Shown: positions 1 to 8,610 of the stretch, piece by piece
Layout of the letters: each line of letters opens with the position of its first letter
Position numbering within the stretch: the first letter of the stretch is position 1
Assembly: GCF_016294135.1 (NCBI RefSeq)
Contig: NZ_JAEDCO010000027.1
Span: 1 to 22,941 of the forward strand
DNA length: 22,941 nucleotides
From: Methanobrevibacter ruminantium
Lineage (GTDB): Archaea > Methanobacteriota > Methanobacteria > Methanobacteriales > Methanobacteriaceae
Reading direction: 5' to 3'
Made by a program: the position numbers and the translations under genes
The notes under the pieces: model-generated
Databases searched by the model: none
Seen by the model: the letters and a program-made list of their open reading frames with translations, nothing else
Told to the model about the DNA's origin: nothing

Positions 1-33
1 GGCAAGAATATTGACCTTAAATTTTAGATAAGC

Positions 34-43
34 TTTATATAAT
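34..43 (+). promoter_or_regulatory. TATA box of the first HEPN unit
   Basis: The TTTATATAAT stretch lies about 50 bp before the ATG at 90, a normal distance for an archaeal TATA box plus a short leader. The gene also has a strong ribosome binding site (GGAGGTGA) just before its start. Inferred from position and composition only. Confidence 0.5.
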
Positions 44-89
44 ACCATATACAAATTATTTTTAAAAAACAAATGGAGGTGAAAGTAAT

Positions 90-374
90 ATGCAAAAAAT
101 AGATAGATTCAGAATGAGAATGGAAACACCGAAAAAAATGTACACAGAAGAATTAAAAAAATTCACTGAAAAATACGATTTTTTAGGTGATTTTGTCATC
201 AAGGAAGAGCGGGACATTGATACTGTAGATTATATCTATCATTTCAATAATCTGAATGGAACCAGCAAAGAGATTCTAAATTCCGCACATGATGAAATAT
301 ATAATCATATGATAAAATTCTCAGAGGACAATGGAATCGATGAATTCAGCGAAAATGCATTTATCTTTTTTTAA
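90..374 (+). CDS. Small protein of unknown function, partner of the HEPN-like gene
   Basis: I do not recognise the family. The product is 94 aa, charged (rich in K, E and D), with no membrane segment or signal peptide and no nucleotidyltransferase GS motif. The start is well supported: GGAGGTGA lies 7 nt before the ATG. It ends 11 bp before the next gene, which has its own GAGGTGATTGA site, so the two are almost surely co-transcribed and probably act together. Small-protein-plus-HEPN pairs are a common toxin-antitoxin or defence layout, so this could be the antitoxin or regulatory half. It has no visible similarity to the partner proteins of the second HEPN unit near 20 kb, which argues that the HEPN gene is the conserved part. 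Function is not known. Confidence 0.7.
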   Translation: MQKIDRFRMRMETPKKMYTEELKKFTEKYDFLGDFVIKEERDIDTVDYIYHFNNLNGTSKEILNSAHDEIYNHMIKFSEDNGIDEFSENAFIFF

Positions 375-385
375 GAGGTGATTGA

Positions 386-802
386 ATGAATATTGAATTA
401 TACCCCCAATGGCAATTATATCTCTTAACCTTGAACCTTTTGATGATGAAGGAACAGATTCTCCCTAAAAACTGTGATGAATGGTGTGTTAATGCAACAA
501 TAGTCAATCGTGCATATTATAGTTCACTCCTTTATTGTGAATTATGGCTGGAAGATGTTAAAAATTTCAAGCCAAAAGCACCATGGGACTTTGAAAAAGA
601 TGAGGAAAAAATGGGAGAACATAAGCAAGTAAGAAAAGCCCTATATCGCTTTGGACAAAAAACAACTCAAAAAGAATTAAGTAAATTAGCCTCTTTAAGA
701 AATAGGGCAGATTATAATCCTTTTTGTGATATAAATTCCCAAGATGTTGATGAAGCCATTGAACATATGGAAAAGATATTCAATCAACTTGAATTACAAT
801 AA
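386..802 (+). CDS. HEPN-like protein (RNxADY variant)
   Basis: This 138-aa all-helical protein has the two signature segments of the HEPN-like clan: a helix with NRAYYSSLLY (residues 41-50) and a later LASLRNRADYNPF segment (101-113). Classical HEPN RNases carry R-x4-6-H. Here the histidine position is a tyrosine (R105 to Y110, RNxADY), as in many HEPN-fold proteins with no proven RNase activity, so catalysis is doubtful. It follows its small partner by 11 bp with a good GAGGTGA site. A second protein with the same two segments is encoded at 19343-19714. Known roles of the fold include toxins, abortive infection and RNA binding. The fold assignment is fairly firm, the biological role is inference. 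Confidence 0.72.
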   Translation: MNIELYPQWQLYLLTLNLLMMKEQILPKNCDEWCVNATIVNRAYYSSLLYCELWLEDVKNFKPKAPWDFEKDEEKMGEHKQVRKALYRFGQKTTQKELSKLASLRNRADYNPFCDINSQDVDEAIEHMEKIFNQLELQ

Positions 803-867
803 ACTATTTTTTTTAAATAATTTCCAAAATTACGAAATGATTATAATATTATAACTGTTTTTAAAAA

Positions 868-1656
868 TCAAACTTTTAAATACACTTCAACAATATTATC
901 CAACTGTTTTTTAATCACATCAAAATCCTGATTCAAGTCAAGAGTCTTGACGCTTATCCTATTTCCGCTCATAAGATAATCATGACCCAGCTGCACTTCC
1001 TCTCTTGTTCTTGCATAAAGCAGCATGCCAGAGACTCCACCCTCAACTTCAATCTCCTTGTTTTTAACATAAGTGAATATCTGGTAGAGGTTATGTGAAT
1101 GAATTGTTCTTGCATCAAAATAGCTTTGAGTGGTTTTTGAATAGTATTTGGCATCTATAATCAATATCCTGTTTTCATATTCCAAGGTGATGTCTGTCTG
1201 CATCTTAGGAAGCAAATCATCAAAATCATCATCCAACTGCCATTCTATTTGAGAAGAATATGCCTTAAGGTAACTGTGTTCCTTTCGATAGTAGTTTAAG
1301 ATGAATTTTTCATACAATCGACTCATTCTCATATCATCAAAGAATTCCATAAGTTTCTTATCGCCTTTGGCATCAGACTGCAACAATCCCTTAAGAGTAA
1401 GATAGCAGATGCCGATGATCATTCTGTAATCCTGATTGTTCCTATCATAGCGAATTTCCCAATTAATTGAATTTGTATCTAAAGTATCCACATCGCGGAA
1501 GTATAAAAGAATGTTTTTTATACCACGTCTTTGTATTTTAGTTATAGTTGCTTTTAAAAGTATAGTTAATGTGGTTTTTATGATTTTATTTAATTGACTA
1601 TTTACGGAAAACTCATCGTATGTGCAGTTGAGTTTTTTGTTTATGAGGCCGTTCAT
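868..1656 (-). pseudogene. mcrC: mcrC fragment: McrBC restriction subunit lacking its N-terminus
   Basis: The 262-codon reading frame matches the C-terminal two thirds of McrC, the nuclease subunit that works with the GTPase McrB to cut methylated DNA. The PD-(D/E)XK core is visible: E116 in a helix (RLYEKFIL), D155 (MQTDITL) and D168-A-K170 (IIDAKYY). The N-terminal part that normally precedes KKLNCTYDEF is missing, the ATG at 1656 has no clear ribosome binding site, and no mcrB is in the window. The missing N-terminal part occurs in a second decayed copy at 2717-3170, and the two overlap by about 220 bp of similar sequence. The surviving frame is open and the catalytic residues are kept, so decay may be recent. 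A short functional protein cannot be excluded. Confidence 0.75.
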
Positions 1657-1708
1657 TAATTGATGGGAATATGGTTACGTATTGAGACACAAATGTGAGG
1701 TTAACTTA

Positions 1709-2716
1709 TTACTTGATAAATCCAAGGATTTTTAATGTAGAAAAACTTGAAGTAATCATATAATAAATTACATAAACTACTAAACTAACTGAAAATATCA
1801 ATGAAATTGAGTAAATATTAATAAAAAAATACTCAATTAAGTTTAATCTAAATAAATTAGTTAAATTAATTACATGACTCATTAAAGAAGAAATATAAAT
1901 CAATATTAACAATATCATTGAAAGAATTGTAGAAATAAAATAGCCCTCACCATTTTTTTTCATTTCATAATAACCATTATTATTTTTTAATGTGCTACAA
2001 TATGTAAAAGATAATGCAGATAATGTTGCACATAAAACCACAACTGCAATTGCAATATTAGTTAAAGTCCCAATTTCCGATAAATTTAAATTAAGCATAT
2101 TTGTTATTGTAATGATTATCTGAGGAGAACTCATAATGAAAACGGATATTACTATTCCAAGAAGTAGCAAAATTTTTAATATTAATTCATTAACATTTTC
2201 AGGATATTCAATTAGTAATCTATATTTTAAGATATTATTGAATATTAATGAAGTTACAAATGAATATGAAATAAATATTATGAAGTAGTTAAAAGTTAAG
2301 TCATTTTTAAAACAAATAAATGTGTAAAAACTTATTAATACTGGTAAAAAAATCATCACCGAATATCCTATTATAAAATAAATTTTAAAAAATTTTTCAT
2401 TGAAGTTGTCATCTTTTTTCTGAAAAAAGTTTGCATGAATCCTTTGTAAAAAGAAACATGAATATGGCAATACAAGAAATATCAGTGGATATACATATAT
2501 ATTTAAATGCAAATCTTTAGGAAAAAATAATGAAAGTATAAATCCAATGTTGACTAGAAGATAAACTAAAGGAAGATAAAATAACCTTTTTGTTAGTATC
2601 TGCCTAATTCTCTTATAATAAACTTCTTTTATGTATATCGGTTCAGTTTCCATATTTATTATTTGTTTTTTAAATTTAATAAATATTTTTGGGGATTTGG
2701 AATATTTAGTTCTCAA
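1709..2716 (-). CDS. Multi-span membrane protein of unknown function
   Basis: I do not recognise the family. The product is 314-335 aa and dominated by about eight hydrophobic stretches, for example LFYLPLVYLLVNIGFILSLF near the N-terminus, FKIYFIIGYSVMIFLPVLIS, ILKILLLLGIVISVFIMSS, IAIAVVVLCATLSALSF, ISTILSMILLILIYISSLM, and a final IYSISLIFSVSLVVYVIYYM. There is no recognisable catalytic motif. The longest frame starts at a TTG (2716) that overlaps the stop codon of the upstream mcrC remnant. An ATG at 2653 (METEPIYI) is the other start candidate, and neither has a strong ribosome binding site. The gene lies between two remnants of mcrC, is very AT-rich, and may have arrived with the rearrangement that broke them. 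Confidence 0.6.
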   Translation of the reverse strand: MRTKYSKSPKIFIKFKKQIINMETEPIYIKEVYYKRIRQILTKRLFYLPLVYLLVNIGFILSLFFPKDLHLNIYVYPLIFLVLPYSCFFLQRIHANFFQKKDDNFNEKFFKIYFIIGYSVMIFLPVLISFYTFICFKNDLTFNYFIIFISYSFVTSLIFNNILKYRLLIEYPENVNELILKILLLLGIVISVFIMSSPQIIITITNMLNLNLSEIGTLTNIAIAVVVLCATLSALSFTYCSTLKNNNGYYEMKKNGEGYFISTILSMILLILIYISSLMSHVINLTNLFRLNLIEYFFINIYSISLIFSVSLVVYVIYYMITSSFSTLKILGFIK

Positions 2717-3170
2717 TAATTGTTTGATGACTTTTCCTTGTTTCCATAATACAAGACAGAAATGCCAATATATCCTATAATCTGATTATTTCTATCATAG
2801 CGAATTTGGCAATTTATAGAATTTGTATCTAGTGTATCTACATCACGAAGGTATAAAAGAATATTTTTTATAGGCATTCTCTTTTCCTTGGAGATAGGTG
2901 CCTTTAAAAGTATAGTTAAGGTGGTCTTTATTATTTTATTTAAGTGAGAATTCAGAGAAAACTCATCGTATGTGCAGTTGAGTTTTTTGTTATGAAACTG
3001 AGTTCATTAATTGATTCTGTTATGTTGATTTTTCCTCAGGAATTTGTTGTCTCATCAACTTCAATGTAGTCCCTGTAAATACCTTGTTTGATTATTTTAT
3101 TTACTGCTATTATAAGGAGTTCGCTGAATAGGTCATAGATGTTTTAAAACTCGCCAAGGTGAAACCCCAT
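2717..3170 (-). pseudogene. mcrC: Second mcrC remnant (N-terminal part, frameshifted)
   Basis: On the minus strand, broken frames read as the N-terminal half of McrC: NIYDLFSELLIIAVNKIIKQ, then GIYRDYIEVDETTNS, a stop and frameshift at about the usual LRGKI position, then GKINITESIN, another shift, then KKLNCTYDEFSLNSHLNKII and on to YDRNNQ, where similarity stops. The part from KKLNC to YDRNNQ is a diverged duplicate of 1440-1650, including a run of more than 30 identical bases near 2960-2990 and 1615-1647. A stop (EF*NIYDL) also interrupts the upstream end near 3150. This is clearly a dead gene. Together with 868-1656 it would make about one complete McrC, but the overlap shows that two mcrC copies existed. 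Confidence 0.7.
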
Positions 3171-3389
3171 CTAAAAAGTTTTTAGAAGAATATTCAGAAT
3201 AATAATATAGGTATCTCAAAATTTCTTATCTTTAAAAAAATTGTTCAAGAAGAAAAACAATGGATTAAAAATTCTTATTATCCATAATTAAATAAACAAA
3301 TAATGTTTAGACACTCTAAAAAAGTTTAAATGAAATGTAACCCTAATAGTTTATTACAGTATTCAATAATATTCCCCATGGTGTGCAAT

Positions 3390-6300
3390 ATGACAAAAAT
3401 TGGTAGAAATAAACCCTGTCCTTGTGGAAGTGGAAAGAAATATAAAAATTGTTGCTTAAAGAAGGATAATTATTTAAGAAATCTTCCCAATGATGCTTTA
3501 AAAAGATTAAAAGAAGAATTTTCAAAATATGAGCAGGAAGATTTAATTAAAACTTTAGCAGCATTATCAATATGTCCTGAAAATCAGTGCCAATATATTC
3601 GACTTGAAATAGCAACTCAAATAGCATGTTCCAATAATAATTGTGGGGATGAAATAATCACAATTCAAGATTTAAACGAATTATTTTTAAAATATCTTCC
3701 TTCAAAAGGACCGATAGGTCTGTTAGAAGATTCTTTAGATACTTTATTTACAAATAATATATTATTCTTTAAAAATAATGTTATATTTAATGGGCCTGCT
3801 ACTTCTGACTATTATGTATTACAAAAAATACTCAATTGTATTCATTTAAACTCTTCAAGTTTTTCTGATGACTATATGCATTATTTCTATCCAACTTCAA
3901 TGTTTATCCTGCACTTAAGTGATTATATTGCTAAAAAATCAGGCCATGAACGTTATGAAGTTTTTGATAATAGATTTAGGCAGGAAATATTTTTCCCAAA
4001 CATTAATGAATTAAATTACCTTAAAAATAGTCTCACACTCAATGACAATGAATTGAAAGGTTTTATGGAGTATTTCAATATTAATGAACACATAGCTGAT
4101 GATTTTATTATTGAGGTGGGTAATGATAATTTTAATAGTGTTCTATCAGTTGAAAAAGAATTTAAAGAAAATTTGAAAAAAAACATATTCCAAGACTTTT
4201 TAAAGATGAATATGTATTCCGAATTTTCAGATAAAAATCCATTATTGATATCACCTTTAATAAAAATTAAGAACATATATATAATATTTCCTAGACTACT
4301 GCCCATTTCTCTTAGACATAATCTATTATCATCTCTTTTAAAATTTAATGAAGAAGAGAATTTTATAAAAAAATATCAGCAAGATTTGTGGTCTAATATT
4401 TTATTTAATTTAAAAAATAAATTTCATTTTGAAGATTTTGATGATGAATTGCCTGAATGGGAAAATACAATATTTAAAGATAAAGTTTTTAAAATTGATA
4501 CTGATAAGTTAGCTTATTGTATTCTCGTTAACGATAATTTAAAGGATTATGGTAAAAATGGGCCCTGTGAAAGAATTGACTTAGAATATAATCCTATTCT
4601 AAAAAATAGGCTAGACTTTGTTATAAATAATTTGTACTCCGATGAATCAATTAATGATATTCTTATAATTTTATTTATGGGTATGACTGGACGACTGCAT
4701 TATACGGAAATACCAAATTATAATAATGTATTATTAATTAATTGCGAAGAATTTGAAATACTCGTTAATTCGGGCCACTATGATAGTTTGACTCTTTTTA
4801 AATTTGCAAAACTATTAGAAAACAAGAATATTGAAGGGATTGGTTTTTTAGATAAATTCAGTTTTTATATTGAAAAAAATCATTCATTTTATGTTACTGA
4901 TGAAAAAATGAATGTGCTCTTGTTACCTTTTGAAGAAACATCAGAATATACAAAAAAATTAAGAAAAAAAGCAATTAAAGATAAAGATCCTCACTTAGAA
5001 ATTTATAATGATGTTCCGATTTTTGTTAACAAAATTAATGATTTTATGTACGCTGCAAACCATCATTTATTTTTAATCAAATTAATTAATCAAAATATTT
5101 GGATTAAATTTGAAAAAGACCTTGAAACATTTATTGCTAAAGCTATAGGTTTTTGGATTTGGCAGTTTAGTGATGAACTTTATAAAGATTTTAAACCATT
5201 AAATGGCAGCCCTATTTTAATTTCATTTAGCCTTGAAGAAGATAAGGATTTAGATTTGAATATTAAAATAACAAATAACATTAAAGAAAATTTAATTATT
5301 TCAAGCAATATATCTGAAGTAGAAATTAATTTTAAAATTAGTAAATATTTGATACCTATAGCAAATCAGAAAAATAATGAAGCAGACCTGCTTTTAATGG
5401 ATGAAATTTTAAAACTAATTGGAAAGTTATTAGAAAAAAATAGTTTAGAAAATACATTAACAGAAGAACGCAGACGTGAAATTATCGATGAAAAATCACA
5501 TTCCGACTTAAAGAAACACATGTTAATTTATACTTCTGAAGACATCAATAATATTCCTGTAAAAAATCAAATAAGATTATTGCAAGAGCATAATGTCCAA
5601 TCAGCAATGGATGGCTTAGTAAATAAAGTCCAATGCGAGTATGATTATAATCAGAAGTTAACTAAAGACCAATCTATCGAGCTAAGCCACAGAATTGTTG
5701 GATATTACCTAGATTGTATTAAAAAAGAAATTGTGAAATATGATTGGGATGATCTTATCCAAAAGTTAATTTTAAATTATGAAAATATTCTATTTGCTAG
5801 ATCATCATTTAATAATGTATACTATTTTAATAATTATGATAACGACTCAAGCATTTTGGAAGAAATTGTCTATGAGGAGCATGAATTAGATAAAATGGGA
5901 TTGCCAACAAGGTTTTTAATAGAAATTTTATCTGCAGAACAAAAATCTAATAGCAAAATAAAAATATCAAAGGAAAGCTTTGACCATTTAATGGCATTAT
6001 CCTGTAATTATATAGACTGGGCATTTAGCAGTGACTATATAAAATCTGAACATGTGGATTTTGAAATTACACCATTAGAATCCGGTCGTTTTGGAACTAA
6101 AACTAATTTAGACGATATTCTTGATACTTTTAGAACTAACCGAACATTAGAACATATGAATAATTTATCTGTAAATATTTTTCATGAAAATGATGGTGGA
6201 GAAAGACCCAGTATTGATGAAGAAGAAGCATTTGAATCAGAATTTGGCATCAATTTAACAGATTATGCTGAGTTTATTTCAGTACTGATAAGTTTAGGTG

Positions 6301-7142
6301 TAGACTATGAAAAAGACATAGTTTTTATTTCAAAATCTAAGTTAATAAATATTCTGAAAAAAGAGCTAAACTGGGAGTCAGATAAATCAGAACAAGCAAT
6401 AGAAAATTTTTCATTAAAGCATCGCCCTAAATGGGATATTCCACCAGAAGATTACTGCGAAAATGATATTCACCCTTGGGTTTTTAGAAGACCTTTATCC
6501 TATCATTTAAAACCATTAATTATTAAAAATGATAATGATGAAACAGTGATTTATGGTTTTAGAAATGTTTATCATTCTATTTTAAATTTACTGCATTTAA
6601 TTTACAAAGGATTATATAAAACAGATAATTCTTCAAAAAAATTTAAAAAATTTATTGGTAAAATGAGTGATATAAAAGGAAAAGAATTTAATGAAAGAGT
6701 TTTTAAATGGTTTGAAGATAATTTGGATACTTCTGAAAAATTCTATTTAAAACAAAATGTAAAGATAGATAAAATAGTAAAAATTGAGCCAAAATATGGA
6801 GATATTGATATTTTATTGTTAGATAACAATAAAAAACATTTATTGTCAATTGAATGCAAAGATATTGAAGGTGCACGAAATCCCCGTGAAATCTTTCATG
6901 AAATAGAAAAATTTTTCGATAATAAAGAATGGATAAAAAAACACCAAAGAAGGGAGATTTGGATAAAAAATAATCTAGATAAATTAGGCAATAAAATTGG
7001 TCATGATTTAAAAGATTATAAAGTTTTTTCATTTTTTATTGTGTCCCAAGAGTTACCTGTAATTTATTTAAAGGAAACACCTATACCCATACTTCCTTTT
7101 TCACAAATAAAGAATGATGGATTAAGTTTTTTAGATAAATAA
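3390..7142 (+). CDS. Giant SEC-C motif protein with C-terminal PD-(D/E)XK nuclease site
   Basis: The product is 1250 aa from the ATG at 3390, chosen because GGTG lies 6 nt upstream and the SEC-C motif then starts at residue 5. The frame is open from an ATG at 3330, which has no visible site. The N-terminus is a SEC-C zinc motif, IGRNKPCPCGSGKKYKNCC, with C10, C12, C21 and C22, known from SecA and YecA and from many stand-alone archaeal and bacterial proteins. A middle region of about 1000 residues shows no fold I can name. Residues about 1115-1160 hold KGKEFNERVFKWF, GDIDILLLD and SIECKD (D1138, E1155, K1157), a complete PD-(D/E)XK nuclease core. Base composition is strikingly AT-rich. It sits between mcrC remnants and a restriction-modification locus, which suggests a single-gene defence effector. 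That role is inference. Confidence 0.82.
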   Translation: MTKIGRNKPCPCGSGKKYKNCCLKKDNYLRNLPNDALKRLKEEFSKYEQEDLIKTLAALSICPENQCQYIRLEIATQIACSNNNCGDEIITIQDLNELFLKYLPSKGPIGLLEDSLDTLFTNNILFFKNNVIFNGPATSDYYVLQKILNCIHLNSSSFSDDYMHYFYPTSMFILHLSDYIAKKSGHERYEVFDNRFRQEIFFPNINELNYLKNSLTLNDNELKGFMEYFNINEHIADDFIIEVGNDNFNSVLSVEKEFKENLKKNIFQDFLKMNMYSEFSDKNPLLISPLIKIKNIYIIFPRLLPISLRHNLLSSLLKFNEEENFIKKYQQDLWSNILFNLKNKFHFEDFDDELPEWENTIFKDKVFKIDTDKLAYCILVNDNLKDYGKNGPCERIDLEYNPILKNRLDFVINNLYSDESINDILIILFMGMTGRLHYTEIPNYNNVLLINCEEFEILVNSGHYDSLTLFKFAKLLENKNIEGIGFLDKFSFYIEKNHSFYVTDEKMNVLLLPFEETSEYTKKLRKKAIKDKDPHLEIYNDVPIFVNKINDFMYAANHHLFLIKLINQNIWIKFEKDLETFIAKAIGFWIWQFSDELYKDFKPLNGSPILISFSLEEDKDLDLNIKITNNIKENLIISSNISEVEINFKISKYLIPIANQKNNEADLLLMDEILKLIGKLLEKNSLENTLTEERRREIIDEKSHSDLKKHMLIYTSEDINNIPVKNQIRLLQEHNVQSAMDGLVNKVQCEYDYNQKLTKDQSIELSHRIVGYYLDCIKKEIVKYDWDDLIQKLILNYENILFARSSFNNVYYFNNYDNDSSILEEIVYEEHELDKMGLPTRFLIEILSAEQKSNSKIKISKESFDHLMALSCNYIDWAFSSDYIKSEHVDFEITPLESGRFGTKTNLDDILDTFRTNRTLEHMNNLSVNIFHENDGGERPSIDEEEAFESEFGINLTDYAEFISVLISLGVDYEKDIVFISKSKLINILKKELNWESDKSEQAIENFSLKHRPKWDIPPEDYCENDIHPWVFRRPLSYHLKPLIIKNDNDETVIYGFRNVYHSILNLLHLIYKGLYKTDNSSKKFKKFIGKMSDIKGKEFNERVFKWFEDNLDTSEKFYLKQNVKIDKIVKIEPKYGDIDILLLDNNKKHLLSIECKDIEGARNPREIFHEIEKFFDNKEWIKKHQRREIWIKNNLDKLGNKIGHDLKDYKVFSFFIVSQELPVIYLKETPIPILPFSQIKNDGLSFLDK

Positions 7143-7476
7143 ATTATTAAATATATTTAAAAAAAATATTTTAATCTCAACCCACTTTCAAATAATGATG
7201 AAACATCTGTTCTTGCAGAAATCCTATCTAAAAAAAACTTACTAATCTGACATTAAAACCAATATTTATCAAATGAATTAATTATTATAATATCTTTTAG
7301 ATACATACTTTTTCATTTTAAAATTTTTGTTTGCAATTGCTCTCACTTATTTTAATAATGTCATTTTATATAATATTATATGTAATCAAAAACATAGATT
7401 GATATAACAATGATTTTTTTGGTAATAGAGTAAATTTTTTAAAAAAGTTAATTTCACTTTTAAATGGAGAAAAAAC
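7143..7476. other. Intergenic region before the methyltransferase operon
   Basis: This AT-rich 334-bp stretch holds a short in-frame relic at 7166-7252 (NLNPLSNNDETSVLAEILSK, then KNLLI and a stop), which looks like the decayed C-terminus of an unidentified protein. It also holds a TATA-like TTTTATATAATATTATA at 7364-7380 and a 20-bp near-palindrome at 7431-7450. The ATG at 7477 has GGAG 8 nt upstream. No other gene or RNA is visible. Confidence 0.45.
7431..7450. promoter_or_regulatory. Near-palindrome upstream of the methyltransferase genes
   Basis: TAAATTTTTT/AAAAAAGTTA is a 20-bp inverted repeat with one mismatched pair, centred 36 bp before the first methyltransferase start. It could be an operator for the HTH-bearing second methyltransferase, because SsoII/ScrFI-type enzymes are known to repress transcription through such an N-terminal domain. 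It is an A/T tract, so chance is a real alternative. Confidence 0.25.
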
Positions 7477-8610
7477 ATGTTAAGAGTCTTTGAAGCGTTT
7501 GCAGGTTATGGAAGTCAAAGAATGGCATTGCGTAACATTGGTATTGAATTTGAGGTAGTTGGCATCTCAGAGATAGATGGTGATGTTATTCTATCATACG
7601 CAGCAATTCATAGTGATTTCTTGGAGAAGAGAGAACATATTGATGACTACGTACATGAAGACAAAGACGAGATGATTTCTTATTTAGAAAAAATTAATGT
7701 TCCTTTAAATTACAAAACTTTTGAAAATAGAGCCAAAAAGCTTCAATCATCAAAATTAAAAGACATGTACTTAGCGAATAAATTGATTAATAATTATGGT
7801 GATATACAAATAATAAATCCAACAACACTTCCAGATTTTGATTTATTTACATACTCATTTCCTTGCCAGGATATTTCTATAGCAGGGAATCAGTGTGGAT
7901 TTAATAAGGATTCAGGTACAAGATCCTCACTACTCTGGGATTGTTGTAACATAATTGAAACTAAAAAACCTAAATATTTGATGATGGAAAACGTTAAAAA
8001 TCTTGTTGGAAAAAGGCATAAAGATAATTTTTTGAAATTTTTAGATTATCTTGAAAGTTTAGGTTATAAAAACAGCTGGGCTGTTTTAAATGCTAGAGAT
8101 TATGGTGTTCCTCAAAACAGAGAAAGAGTTTTTTGTATTAGCGAACTTGGGGGCAAAAGAAATTTTGTTTTCCCTGAACCTGTAGAATTGAAGTTTAAAC
8201 TTGATGATATTCTCGAAAAAGATGTAGATGAAAGATTTTATCTAAAAAATAACCAAGTTTTAAATAAGCCTATTAGTCAAGAATATAGTTTTTGTTTGGA
8301 TTCTAATTATTGGAAAGGTACTACACTTCAAAATTTTTTAGAAAAGAATAGGAGACAACTTGTAACTGATAAGGTTAATGAAGATGGTCAATATGTACCT
8401 AGAAGGCTTACTCCAAGAGAAACATGGAGATTAATGGGCGTTGATGAGGAAGATATCGACAAAGCAAGCCAATTAATAAGTCAAACAAGTCTTTATAAAC
8501 AATCTGGAAACAGTATTGTTGTTCCAGTTCTTGAAGCTATTTTTAGGCAATGGTTTATTAATATCCCAAATAATAAGGTGGGTCTAGATAGGTGGTTTAA
8601 TAATGAGTAG
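7477..8610 (+). CDS. DNA (cytosine-5)-methyltransferase, first of pair
   Basis: The 377-aa enzyme transfers a methyl group from S-adenosylmethionine to carbon 5 of cytosine. All core motifs are present in order: motif I FEAFAGYGSQ (5-14), motif IV FPCQDIS with catalytic C130, motif VI MENVKNL (E171), motif VIII YGVPQNRERV (209-218), a target-recognition stretch at about 230-300, motif IX RRLTPRETWRLMG (309-321) and motif X QSGNSIVVP. It has a longer than usual spacer (residues 50-118) between motifs I and IV. The GGAG site 8 nt upstream supports the ATG. Its end overlaps the second methyltransferase by 8 bp, so the pair is translated together. Its target is not predictable from the recognition region. 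It may modify the other cytosine or add to the protection given by its partner. Confidence 0.93.
   Translation: MLRVFEAFAGYGSQRMALRNIGIEFEVVGISEIDGDVILSYAAIHSDFLEKREHIDDYVHEDKDEMISYLEKINVPLNYKTFENRAKKLQSSKLKDMYLANKLINNYGDIQIINPTTLPDFDLFTYSFPCQDISIAGNQCGFNKDSGTRSSLLWDCCNIIETKKPKYLMMENVKNLVGKRHKDNFLKFLDYLESLGYKNSWAVLNARDYGVPQNRERVFCISELGGKRNFVFPEPVELKFKLDDILEKDVDERFYLKNNQVLNKPISQEYSFCLDSNYWKGTTLQNFLEKNRRQLVTDKVNEDGQYVPRRLTPRETWRLMGVDEEDIDKASQLISQTSLYKQSGNSIVVPVLEAIFRQWFINIPNNKVGLDRWFNNE

Noticed and set aside
386..802. Canonical HEPN RNase toxin
   Set aside because: The R-x4-6-H motif is absent: tyrosine replaces histidine, so I call it HEPN-like only.
868..3170. A working McrBC system
   Set aside because: No mcrB GTPase gene is present and both mcrC copies are truncated or frameshifted.
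6703..7032. Reverse-strand frame of 109 codons within the SEC-C giant
   Set aside because: It lies antisense to the PD-(D/E)XK core, and its leucine/phenylalanine-rich composition is a by-product of AT-rich coding on the other strand.
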